From a virus, in IMG/VR virus record IMGVR_UViG_3300046755_000117, positions 1 through 46,010 of that record: a DNA stretch of 46,010 nt; one strand, 5' to 3'. Shown here piece after piece: positions 16,717-25,251 of the stretch (its first letter is position 1; every line of letters begins with the position of its first letter). The notes below the pieces were generated by a model. The model was not told the origin of the DNA. It did no database searches and was given only the letters and a program-made list of their open reading frames with translations. The position numbers and the translations under genes are program-made.

Positions 16717-18138
16717 TCAAGCACCCCTGTAGACACTATTTGCTAGTGTGTGTACCTCATCCCAAGACATGTTGCTCAAGTCTTGAGTAGATGGGATTGT
16801 AACATTTGTTGATAGGTCAGCCTTTGCGATTGTTGTACCTTCTGTAGTTAGGTTGTCAATTCTTTCGGAAAGGTTTGAAATTGCCTTCATGACTTCACTA
16901 ATTGGTTCACGAGCATCGAATTGAGCCTTTTCTGCTTCGGACTTTGCAACTGCTTGTTCATTAGCGAATCTTGAAGCAAAGTGTCCTTCTAGGTCACCAC
17001 GGAATTGTTGTTCCATAGCCGCCGCTTTGTAGACTTCATAAGCCGCCTCAATATCGGTTGGTGAAACACTTGATGGGTGAATGTAGGATTTTGAAAGGTC
17101 AGCCGGACCCATAGCCCCTGCCGGTTGCTTTCCACCACTTTGACTTATTGCGCTAATAGCACCGGTTGATGGGCTACCTGCGGTTTGTCCTCGGCCTCTA
17201 ACTTGTCCGGCGAAGTAATCTGCACCGTCTACTGTATCCGGGTTGTCGAATCCACCAAGTTGTGCTTTTTCAAGAGCATCAAAATGCTGTCTTGCTGAAT
17301 AAGTATCTACACCTGCGGATTTAAGAGTATCTTCCATCCAGTTAAGATATTCGGCACTGATAACATCGCTGTACTCGTTTCCTTTCATGTACTTCATTTT
17401 GTCATCATCTTTTTCTTTCTTTTCTTCTTTCTTTTCATCTTCGGCCTTCATCTTATCATCCTTCTTTTCTTCTTTGTCGTCGGAATCATCTTTCTTACCC
17501 TTGATATGCTCTCGGAGTTGAGGTGGAATTTCACCTTTCTCCATAGCGTCAAGTCTTGCTTCTAGCCTGTTCATTACTGCGTTTAGGTCACTGTCTATAT
17601 CTGTCATATTATTCACATCTTCCTTTAAAATTCTAAATTGTGCTTCCGGGTTAATCCCTTTTTCACAAATTGTAATTTCATGGAGTTCCATTTTACTTAT
17701 TTCTTGGTATTCTCCGTGTTCACCATCAGCCTTTCTAACACGCTTGAAAGCCTGTCCACCAATGGAGAATCCTTGCAAATTACCTTTGCGTATTTCTGCG
17801 GCTACTTCACGAGCCTTTTCTATGTCGTTTCGTAGTTTACAAACTACAAACATTCCTGTGTCGTCTACTTCGGACTTCCACATTCTTCCGTTAGAGTCTA
17901 CATAGTTATCTATGACTTCTCCAACTTGTATATTAGAGTGAGCCAACTGTACATTTCTGTATCTGTCACTCTTCATAAAACCGTCAAATGCATCTTTTAA
18001 TGCACCACGAGTAATCAAATCTCCTTGCTTATCAACAAGTTCTACAGATGCATAACCGGCTACAACTAAATCACTACCACTCTTTAGGACTTTCAATCCC
18101 GTAGATGGTCGCTGTATAGTTAGCATCAATTTACACAA
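16717..18138 (-). CDS. Prohead maturation protease fused to scaffold domain
   Basis: The N-terminal 170 residues are an HK97/U35-type prohead protease: VVAGYASVELVDKQGDLIT, the catalytic His in LAHS (H67), the nucleophile Ser in LQGFSIGG (S125) and ELHEITICEKGINPEAQF. The remaining 300 residues are scaffold-like: a Lys/Asp/Glu-rich stretch at about 215-255, helices, a coiled coil (EVMKAISNLSERIDNLTTE) and a C-terminal tail with NMSWDEVHTLANSVYRGA. The protease should cut the scaffold and itself during capsid maturation. The first start is TTG (18138, with AGGATGA upstream); an ATG four codons in (18126) is equally likely. A promoter-like sequence lies just upstream. The tail motif recurs in the gene at 24508-24846. 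Confidence 0.85.
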   Translation of the reverse strand: MCKLMLTIQRPSTGLKVLKSGSDLVVAGYASVELVDKQGDLITRGALKDAFDGFMKSDRYRNVQLAHSNIQVGEVIDNYVDSNGRMWKSEVDDTGMFVVCKLRNDIEKAREVAAEIRKGNLQGFSIGGQAFKRVRKADGEHGEYQEISKMELHEITICEKGINPEAQFRILKEDVNNMTDIDSDLNAVMNRLEARLDAMEKGEIPPQLREHIKGKKDDSDDKEEKKDDKMKAEDEKKEEKKEKDDDKMKYMKGNEYSDVISAEYLNWMEDTLKSAGVDTYSARQHFDALEKAQLGGFDNPDTVDGADYFAGQVRGRGQTAGSPSTGAISAISQSGGKQPAGAMGPADLSKSYIHPSSVSPTDIEAAYEVYKAAAMEQQFRGDLEGHFASRFANEQAVAKSEAEKAQFDAREPISEVMKAISNLSERIDNLTTEGTTIAKADLSTNVTIPSTQDLSNMSWDEVHTLANSVYRGA

Positions 18139-18151
18139 CTTACTGTCATCC

Positions 18152-18181
18152 TATTTATATTGAACTGATACTTTATGTCTA
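18152..18181 (-). promoter_or_regulatory. Candidate promoter ahead of the protease-capsid operon
   Basis: The 50-base gap between the giant gene and the protease gene contains TATAAATA (18152-18159, coding sense), centred about 29 bases before the ATG at 18126, the distance of an archaeal TATA box to a near-leaderless start. The same gap also reads as a bacterial-type promoter, TAGACA (18176-18181), 16 bases, TATAAA. It is the only sizeable gap in this part of the module and would set a separate late transcript for capsid genes. The sequence alone does not decide which type it is. Confidence 0.42.
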
Positions 18182-18188
18182 AAAGAAA

Positions 18189-21100
18189 TCAGTCTACTTT
18201 GTTAAAATCGGACAACTGCGAAGTATTATCGTTTACCTCTATATGTTTTATTGGTTTTTTCTCTTTTTTGTTTTTCTTAGGCTCAATTTCTTTTTCATCA
18301 CTTCGCTTTCTACCATCATAGTCCGGCATGGTTTCTTCATTAGCCAAACGAGTTGGACCACTTGGAGATTCTATTGGTGTAGCCATATCTATACCCAAAC
18401 CTTTTGGTCCTGTCCATGTCATTTTTTCTTTAGCGAGTGTATCTAAAACACGAGTAATTATCTCTAAGGCTTTCTTAGTAGTTGGTTTTAGTAACCGGTT
18501 ATCATCATCTGCATCTAATATACCTGCTGATTGTTTATCTTGCCGTTTACGGCTTGGAGGCTTTTCATCTAGTACATCTCTTTTAACTAAATGACCATCA
18601 AACATAAGCGGTGCAACGGCACTCCAATATGGATACATACTTTCTGCTAATGTAACAGGATAGTTTGATTTTACCATACCACTCAATGCTGTAGATGGGT
18701 TTTCTAAATACCATAAGTTACCATAACTTACAACATCATATTCTACAGTATCTATATCTTTTAATATAACTTTTAATTTATTATTATCATATTCTATATC
18801 ATGCGGAACTAAAATAGGAGTTAAAGATTTAGTAAGTATATCCAAAGATTCAGCACTAGCCGCACCTTCACCATCACCTTTACCAGTTATTTGTTTCATT
18901 TGAACATTGAAAACATCTCTTCCACCACGAGTTTTCTTTGTAACTCCTGTAATAGATACTCTAACCACATCTCCTACTTTGTATGAATCTGTTTGATTAT
19001 GTATAGTTCCTATATCCATATAGTCTTGTCCATTTACTTCTACTGCTCTATTACCTAGTTTTGAGCCATCTAATATTGGCCCTGCACCTAGTCTATATGT
19101 ATGTGAATTTTTACCTTTTACATCTAATACTATGAAATTATAATCTTTAGTGTTTCTAAGTAGCATCCATTTAGGATGTCGCCTTTCTCCTTTCATGTAT
19201 GTAGATTTACCATCTCTTAGTAAAAGCACCTCATGTTCTTTTTGCAGATTAGATACCGTTTCATCTAAACCTTCTTCATCTGTCATTTTAGTATCATGTG
19301 GACCGGGAATAATTATATTTTCATGACTGTCAAATTGACTTCTTAATAATTTCATTCTTTCAAACATAGTCATATCGCTTACATTGTTAGCGTCATAATT
19401 TAGAATATCTATTATGTTTAATTCATCTTCACCCAAAATACCGTCTATAACATAATCTCTTTTATTTAACTTTGAAAGATTTTCTTTGAATACTTTTTTC
19501 AATCCTACTTTTTTACCATCTTCATCGTATGTAGTAATAGTTTCATCTTCGTTTACAATAATTACTCTCTTACCATCATACCATTTACTAACTACCCACG
19601 AACCACTAAACCCTCTTAGATGGTGTAAATCGCTTATTTCAAAAATACGATGCATTGGTCTAATAGGAGGTGACCATTTTACATCATCGTTTTTCATTAG
19701 TAATATATCGGGATTAAGTAATGATGTGATATATGTAGAAACTTCACTCATAGCAATCGTTGAAGGGTCATCCGATGGAGATAAGTATGTATCCATATTT
19801 ACTCCTTGATGTGCTGAAAGGGTAGTTTGAGGTGGTGGTAAATTTGGTAGTACCTGTTGTACGGTTTCTTCTCCAAACAATGTGTTCAACGCTTCTTCAC
19901 TTACTCTTGGATAAAAGCCCGGTTGAGCATATTCTCCAACTATTGGTTCACCTTCTATGTTAGTTTCAATACCAAACGAAGGTTCTGCTACAAACCCTTC
20001 ATGAATATCTCCTACACCGAATATATTGTAGATAGATGCATTAGTGGGGTTCACTCTACCTATCTTAGAATGAGTACCTAAACCGGCTCTAGCAACTGTT
20101 TCAGTTGTAGGTGCTTCAAATGCGCTTTCTAATATACCACCTTTTTCATCCATTAACTTTCTTTCATCTAACACAATTAAAGAATCTAAATTATTTCTAG
20201 TAGTAGCGGTGACTTTCTTAACCCCTTTACCCATATCTTTTGCACCATGAGCATCAAAGTCTCTAGCGTGGAAAAATTCTAATCCGCTATTTTGCATTGA
20301 TTGTCCAAAGTGTTTTGTGTTAAGAATATGGTTTAATGATTGAGATAATCCGTGTATAGGATTTGCTTTCCAATTCTCATTTTCTTTTCTTGCTCTCTTT
20401 TGTGCAATACTTATTGCGTTATGAATATTTGAATTATGTAAATCATGATGAAACTTATCATTACTGTTTAAATCATCATATTCAGCACCCATAATATCAT
20501 CATTAGGAGTATGTAAATGAGATATATCTGCATTTCCTATTTTTGATAATGTGCCACTTGTAAGTATATTACCCACTGTTGAAACAAATAATGGTTGTTG
20601 TCTCAAAGAAGATTCATTAATAATATTAGCAACATGTTCTTTCATAGCGGGAGTTTTTTCTAAGTTTAACATATTAATTACTTCATCAACTGACATGTTA
20701 CCATCTATTTCTGCACCATTTTCTAGTAAATGATTAGCAATAGCACCATGTTCATTAATTTCTTTTGGTTTTTGACTGACCACATTGTAATCTATTCCGT
20801 AAGTTACAGGAGATAAATCGTGATTGTCAGTTGCTAAAATGTGTCTTTGTGTGTCAGCCAATATTTTTTGTACATTATGTATAAACTGTACAGGGTTGTT
20901 AGGGTCAAAAGCATCGGGTTGTTGTTCAAGAACTAACGGCATTACGACATTTTTAGCATAATCAACAACTGTATCATGATGAGACCGTAGCATATCTAAA
21001 TACTGTTTAGCATTAATTTTCCAATGCGATGTCGGTTTATCTTTCTGTTTTGTAGATAATTGAACTTGATTTAATTGAGTCACAGCATCTTGTAAATCTT

Positions 21101-23759
21101 CTCTCAAACCCATCACTTGCTCTTGTGACAAATCGGGATTCATCATCATTTCATTTATTGAATCAATAGTTTCTCTAATTCTATTCTCTTTTTCAGTAGA
21201 AACAATGTCACCACCAAATCTTAGGATAGACTGAATAGCATCAGTAGATGTTGTTTTAGGTTGGTATTTCTTTTTTGGACCGTCTAATTTTCTTTGATGA
21301 AGTTTAGATGTTATACTTTGTAACTTAGACTTAGCCTCATCTAAATTAACTTTATCATTAACAGCAAAATCGTGGTTATCCATATAATAGTCATGTAGAA
21401 TTTTATAATTTTCATCGTTTTTATCAACAGACAAATTTTCTATAAAATTGTTAATTTTTTTACTATCTGTTGTATTGAGTATTTTACTAACTGAATTTAC
21501 TAATCTAACTATTGGGTAATCACCTGTTTCTATGGTATCTTTGACATTACTATAAGTAGTGGGTTTAGAATCCCATCCCACATAATCTTTGAATTCTTGA
21601 AGGCCGAGACCTGCTGATAATGTTAAGTCACCTGTTAAAAAATCTTTAAGTTGCGCTATGGCTTTTTTCGGTGGAGTAAATGGATGACCGATTCTATTCA
21701 AAAATGTATTATGTAATTGTGCTTTAACGGCTCTTTCGTGTAATCTACTATCACTAGGATGTGTACCATACATAGATGTAGATTTAGGCATAATAGTAGG
21801 ATTAGTTGAAGTGTGTGGCTCTAAATGTTGATTATGTGTACCTAATTGTTGTTTAAAAGCAGGATTTGCTGTTCTTATTGCATATTCGTACATCGGGTTT
21901 ATTGCTGATTTATGCTCGGTATAGTTATTTTTTTCAGTTCGATTAGAAGATTTAGCCGTACCAAAAGGAGAAAATATATTTTGCAAAGGCATTTTTTCGG
22001 GAGTATAATCAAATTTATACTTAGTAGTATCAAAAGCCCCTAGAGGTGGTGCAAACAGTGGACCGAAATGCATTCCTAAAATAGTGTTATCTTGATTTGG
22101 CATCCAAAATTGATAATTATTTTGGTCTGTTTGAAACATGATAGAGTTATCTTTGTCATGTGACATAGAGTGTAAAAATTCAATCCATGTAGAAGGTGAT
22201 ACATTCATACCCGGTATATTAGCATATAAAGAAGAATAAAATTTACCCGGACCGTATGTATATCCATCGGGGTGATTTTCCCAAAATTCTTGTTTTTCTT
22301 CATCGGGATGAGGACCATGTGGTGATTTTAAAAACGCTAAATCATTCACCATTTCTTTTGCTAACTGTTGAACTGTTCCGTTGCGGCGTGCATGGTCTTG
22401 CGTTTTTTCTAATGTTGGTAAATCAATTATCGGCCCATCCATTTTACCATGTATAGGGTGATTCTCAATTAACTGTTTTGTATTAGGGTCAAATCCCGCT
22501 AAGAAAAGTAAATCTTCCATAGAGAGTCTTTTGTGTTTAGATGCTCTTTGTAAATCTTGATAATTATATTTATCTTTAGGTTTTGTTTTATGAATTTCAA
22601 GTGATGGTAGCACTTGTAAAGGTTCTTTATCATCAACAGCATATTTTTCATTAATCTCACTCAATATATAATCAGCGATAGGATAGTCTAACATATCGTT
22701 TTGATTATGGACATATTCTCCTAAAGCACTTCTAATGAATCTGTTTTCACCTTGAGAATAATCTTCTTCATTAGATTGATTTCGATAATGAGCATTACGG
22801 CCAAAATTTTGATTTGACCTAAGCATAAAGTTCATTTCGGGTGTTCTTCTAAGTAAATTATTTACTGCTATTCTAGCAGTAGGTATTTTCTCACCATTGG
22901 GTAATGTAAGTGTTGATTTTTTATCTACACCTTCATGCAACTGTTCTTCAATAGAATCTCTTTCTTCGGGTGTAAACCATTCAAGACCGTACATAAAACC
23001 GTCTAAACCTAATTCTCCTTCTTTACTTGTCCACTCTTTTACTTTATCGTCAAAGTGACTATGACGCAGTTCACCTTCCAATTCCCTGCCTTTCAAACCT
23101 CTACTTTGGAGTTCTGTTTCTAAATCTGCATTTTGCTTTTTCCATTTTCTATAATCTCTTTCGTACAGATGATGTTGATGCTGTGCTACAGTTCCCGGTG
23201 CATTAATATCTCCAAGAATTGGTATAGTTTTAGAACCCACTTTTATGCCGGTAACTAAAGGACTATTTTTTTCTGTCATAGTCTTATACCACTTTTTCTC
23301 CATCTCCATTTCTTGTGTACTTGCACCACCTAACGCAAATGACCTAAGTACTTCAAACATATTTGGTAAACCTGTTGCGTGGTTTATCTGCCTTAATGGA
23401 TGGTTCATTTCATGATAAGGAAAGTGAGTATCTGTGTAAGATGACTTTACATCTGCTCTATAACTAGGAAATATAGAGTGACCTCTACCTTCTCTACGAA
23501 TTAAACCGTTAGCCCAAACATGATTTGTTGGCTCACCAAAAGTAGGCATACTAGCCAATAGATAACCTACTCCTTCCTTTTTATCGAATTTAATTATTGT
23601 TTCAGCAGTATCTTTAAGATTTAAAGAAAATAAATCGCTAGGGGATTTTTCTAAAGATTCCCATGCCATAATGTATTCTGCGGCACTTCGAGATAAATCT
23701 AAACCATCGTAAAGAGATATTACAAACTCATTTTTACGAATGTTAAAATCATCTATCAT
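18189..23759 (-). CDS. Giant 1,856-residue head-cluster protein with a degenerate ATP-dependent DNA-ligase-like module
   Basis: Residues 1-1340 have no domain I recognise: hydrophilic, rich in Asn, His, Asp and Pro, with coiled-coil stretches (about 830-930) and repeated His-containing helices. From about residue 1365 a nucleotidyltransferase-like fold appears: FSGSWVVSKWYDGKRVIIV resembles ligase motif I, YVIDGILGEDELNIIDIL motif III, MFERMKLLR motif IIIa, and EVLLLRDGKSTYMKGERR with KWMLLRNTKDYNFIVLD motifs IV-V. An OB-fold-like part follows (VGDVVRVSITGVTKKTRGG). Motif I reads KWYDG (K1392) instead of KxDG, the motif III Glu is Ile (I1441) and motif V lysines are replaced, so normal ligase chemistry is doubtful. 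The C-terminal 60 residues are Lys-rich. Position between portal and protease suggests a virion-internal or ejected protein. GGCGGTGAAATA precedes the ATG. Confidence 0.7.
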   Translation of the reverse strand: MIDDFNIRKNEFVISLYDGLDLSRSAAEYIMAWESLEKSPSDLFSLNLKDTAETIIKFDKKEGVGYLLASMPTFGEPTNHVWANGLIRREGRGHSIFPSYRADVKSSYTDTHFPYHEMNHPLRQINHATGLPNMFEVLRSFALGGASTQEMEMEKKWYKTMTEKNSPLVTGIKVGSKTIPILGDINAPGTVAQHQHHLYERDYRKWKKQNADLETELQSRGLKGRELEGELRHSHFDDKVKEWTSKEGELGLDGFMYGLEWFTPEERDSIEEQLHEGVDKKSTLTLPNGEKIPTARIAVNNLLRRTPEMNFMLRSNQNFGRNAHYRNQSNEEDYSQGENRFIRSALGEYVHNQNDMLDYPIADYILSEINEKYAVDDKEPLQVLPSLEIHKTKPKDKYNYQDLQRASKHKRLSMEDLLFLAGFDPNTKQLIENHPIHGKMDGPIIDLPTLEKTQDHARRNGTVQQLAKEMVNDLAFLKSPHGPHPDEEKQEFWENHPDGYTYGPGKFYSSLYANIPGMNVSPSTWIEFLHSMSHDKDNSIMFQTDQNNYQFWMPNQDNTILGMHFGPLFAPPLGAFDTTKYKFDYTPEKMPLQNIFSPFGTAKSSNRTEKNNYTEHKSAINPMYEYAIRTANPAFKQQLGTHNQHLEPHTSTNPTIMPKSTSMYGTHPSDSRLHERAVKAQLHNTFLNRIGHPFTPPKKAIAQLKDFLTGDLTLSAGLGLQEFKDYVGWDSKPTTYSNVKDTIETGDYPIVRLVNSVSKILNTTDSKKINNFIENLSVDKNDENYKILHDYYMDNHDFAVNDKVNLDEAKSKLQSITSKLHQRKLDGPKKKYQPKTTSTDAIQSILRFGGDIVSTEKENRIRETIDSINEMMMNPDLSQEQVMGLREDLQDAVTQLNQVQLSTKQKDKPTSHWKINAKQYLDMLRSHHDTVVDYAKNVVMPLVLEQQPDAFDPNNPVQFIHNVQKILADTQRHILATDNHDLSPVTYGIDYNVVSQKPKEINEHGAIANHLLENGAEIDGNMSVDEVINMLNLEKTPAMKEHVANIINESSLRQQPLFVSTVGNILTSGTLSKIGNADISHLHTPNDDIMGAEYDDLNSNDKFHHDLHNSNIHNAISIAQKRARKENENWKANPIHGLSQSLNHILNTKHFGQSMQNSGLEFFHARDFDAHGAKDMGKGVKKVTATTRNNLDSLIVLDERKLMDEKGGILESAFEAPTTETVARAGLGTHSKIGRVNPTNASIYNIFGVGDIHEGFVAEPSFGIETNIEGEPIVGEYAQPGFYPRVSEEALNTLFGEETVQQVLPNLPPPQTTLSAHQGVNMDTYLSPSDDPSTIAMSEVSTYITSLLNPDILLMKNDDVKWSPPIRPMHRIFEISDLHHLRGFSGSWVVSKWYDGKRVIIVNEDETITTYDEDGKKVGLKKVFKENLSKLNKRDYVIDGILGEDELNIIDILNYDANNVSDMTMFERMKLLRSQFDSHENIIIPGPHDTKMTDEEGLDETVSNLQKEHEVLLLRDGKSTYMKGERRHPKWMLLRNTKDYNFIVLDVKGKNSHTYRLGAGPILDGSKLGNRAVEVNGQDYMDIGTIHNQTDSYKVGDVVRVSITGVTKKTRGGRDVFNVQMKQITGKGDGEGAASAESLDILTKSLTPILVPHDIEYDNNKLKVILKDIDTVEYDVVSYGNLWYLENPSTALSGMVKSNYPVTLAESMYPYWSAVAPLMFDGHLVKRDVLDEKPPSRKRQDKQSAGILDADDDNRLLKPTTKKALEIITRVLDTLAKEKMTWTGPKGLGIDMATPIESPSGPTRLANEETMPDYDGRKRSDEKEIEPKKNKKEKKPIKHIEVNDNTSQLSDFNKVD

Positions 23760-23770
23760 TATTTCACCGC

Positions 23771-23941
23771 CTATGATAGCGGTTCAAATAAAGGACATGC
23801 ATGTATGTCCATACCTTGATGTAATTTACAACCCGAAGTATTTGTGCCACCACACTTTCTACATACTATAGGCATTCCCGCTTCTCCCGCTTCTCTAAGT
23901 TTAGAGTTGATATTTGCTTTCTTAACCGCTATAGGTTTCAC
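23771..23941 (-). CDS. 56-residue zinc-finger protein with GTG start
   Basis: The frame runs from GTG at 23941 to TAG at 23771. A GAGGTGGT ribosome site ends a few bases before the start. The product begins MKPIAVKKANINSKLREAGE and carries IVCRKCGGTNTSGCKLHQG and IHACP, giving CxxC, a Cys-x2-His-like pair and one more Cys: a small zinc knuckle. It sits between the 186-residue Cys-containing gene and the giant gene, and its stop lies 12 bases from the next start. No family is recognised; binding of nucleic acid or a capsid partner is possible. Confidence 0.55.
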   Translation of the reverse strand: MKPIAVKKANINSKLREAGEAGMPIVCRKCGGTNTSGCKLHQGMDIHACPLFEPLS

Positions 23942-23950
23942 AATACCACC

Positions 23951-24511
23951 TCAATCAAACTTTTCTTCTCTAACGACTCCTGTGTCGGAGTGCGGGTTTT
24001 GTCTTGATGATAGTCTTTCCATGTTCACCTTAGAATCTGCTTTCTTTCTCTTTGGTTTAGCATCTTCGGCTTCAATAGTTTTACCATTAGTAGTAAAATA
24101 ACCACTCTTAGTCTGTCCACCGGATTCTGCTACGAAGTGAGGATTGATGTCAGTGATTTTTTCGGGTGCGTATCCCGGTTGCGCTTTAGCCATTTTATTC
24201 CCACCCATGCAATTCGCTTTACACATATCTGCTTTGAATTTACCATCTTTACAATGAGGGCATTCTTCTGCTTTTTGAGCCATTCCTGTGTCGTCACCTG
24301 TACCCGGAAGAGGCATCTCACCGACTTCACGCATACCCTCACGAGGTTTTCTCATGCTTTCCATTTTACCTCTTTTTGATGTTCGAGGTGTACCTGCTGA
24401 CAATGGTAGAGTCATTTCTTTCTCTATTCTATTTAGCCTGTCATTCATCGCTTTTGCTTTTTCAAGCATAACTGTAGTTTCATAACTCATCTCTTCAAAT
24501 CTTGGCTTCAT
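23951..24511 (-). CDS. Basic, disordered protein with a Cys cluster (186 aa)
   Basis: The N-terminal 35 residues are helical (YETTVMLEKAKAMNDRLNRI). A Gly, Pro and Met-rich linker follows, then a Cys cluster CPHCKDGKFKADMCKANCMG (about residues 84-103) that should bind zinc. The C-terminus is Lys-rich (AKPKRKKADSKVNMERL). The ATG overlaps the stop of the preceding gene by four bases. It belongs to the run of small genes between portal and protease, where minor head proteins and scaffold helpers are usual. The function is unknown to me. Confidence 0.48.
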   Translation of the reverse strand: MKPRFEEMSYETTVMLEKAKAMNDRLNRIEKEMTLPLSAGTPRTSKRGKMESMRKPREGMREVGEMPLPGTGDDTGMAQKAEECPHCKDGKFKADMCKANCMGGNKMAKAQPGYAPEKITDINPHFVAESGGQTKSGYFTTNGKTIEAEDAKPKRKKADSKVNMERLSSRQNPHSDTGVVREEKFD

Positions 24512-24846
24512 TGTATCACATCTGTCTTTTTTGCTTGGTTTGCTAATTCGTGAATTTCATCCCAATCCATATTGTGGAATTCTTCATTGGTTTGCGGGAT
24601 AGTGGTATTTTGACCTTTTAGAATTGAATTATTATTTAGGTCGTTTCTAAAAGGGTCATCTTGTACATCTTCGGTAAATGGAGTAGTAGTTTTTACCATA
24701 CCCATTTTTCTCAACAATCTTTGAGGGTTGTTAATTATACTTTTAAGACGCTCATTTTCTTGTTTTAAAATCTCTATGTTAGAATCCATAACTTCCATTT
24801 TAGTGATTAAAGCGTTCACTAAAAGTTCGGATTTATCTTCTGTCAT
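24508..24846 (-). CDS. Coiled-coil protein sharing the protease-scaffold C-terminal motif (112 aa)
   Basis: An N-terminal coiled coil (ALITKMEVMDSNIEILKQEN, continuing ERLKSIIN) is followed by a disordered linker. The tail motif IPQTNEEFHNMDWDEIHELA closely matches the C-terminus of the prohead protease-scaffold (IPSTQDLSNMSWDEVHTLA). In scaffolds the C-terminal helix commonly binds the capsid protein, so both proteins may dock on the same capsid or portal surface. Size and coiled coil would suit an accessory scaffold. The homology of the tails is seen in the sequence; the docking role is inference. Confidence 0.55.
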   Translation of the reverse strand: MTEDKSELLVNALITKMEVMDSNIEILKQENERLKSIINNPQRLLRKMGMVKTTTPFTEDVQDDPFRNDLNNNSILKGQNTTIPQTNEEFHNMDWDEIHELANQAKKTDVIQ

Positions 24847-24855
24847 AGTATGACC

Positions 24856-25227
24856 TCAATTTGAATAGCGGCCAAATGTACCTGTACTGCGGCTAAAGTT
24901 AGATTTTCTAATTCCTGTACTAATAGAGCCGGGAAGTCTTTGCCCTTGAATAGAACCTGTCCTTCCTTTTCCTTCGGTGAACTTTATTACAGGAACTCCA
25001 CCTGCATAAATATCATTTACACCTTTAGCGGATTCGGACTTAGCAATAACAGTATTTAGGTCATCTGCAAGGAAATCTGCTAACTTTTGTACTTCTGTCA
25101 AATGCTGTTTTGCAACTTCTGCATTATCTCCTTCAAGGGCTGTTAAAAATCCTTTTTGGGCTTGTTCGAGTTTTCTTGCCATTGGGTGCATTTTGATTAA
25201 ATCCATCTTCATCCCTGCCTGTCTCAC
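24856..25227 (-). CDS. Small helical head-associated protein downstream of portal (123 aa)
   Basis: The N-terminal 75 residues form amphipathic helices (MARKLEQAQKGFLTALEGDN; VAKQHLTEVQKLADFLADDL). The C-terminal 45 residues are Gly, Ser and Arg-rich and disordered (GKGRTGSIQGQRLPGSISTG). The frame opens with GTG at 25227, but ATG codons five and seven codons later (25212, 25206) are equally plausible. It follows the portal gene by about 25 bases. It may be a portal-associated or internal head protein; no family is recognised. Confidence 0.42.
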   Translation of the reverse strand: MRQAGMKMDLIKMHPMARKLEQAQKGFLTALEGDNAEVAKQHLTEVQKLADFLADDLNTVIAKSESAKGVNDIYAGGVPVIKFTEGKGRTGSIQGQRLPGSISTGIRKSNFSRSTGTFGRYSN

Positions 25228-25251
25228 ATACTACTATAATAAAAGCGTTTC

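Noticed and set aside
19570-19600. Active ATP-dependent DNA ligase
   Set aside because: The motif I lysine is shifted by one residue and the motif III, IV and V catalytic residues are changed, so ordinary ligase activity is not supported.
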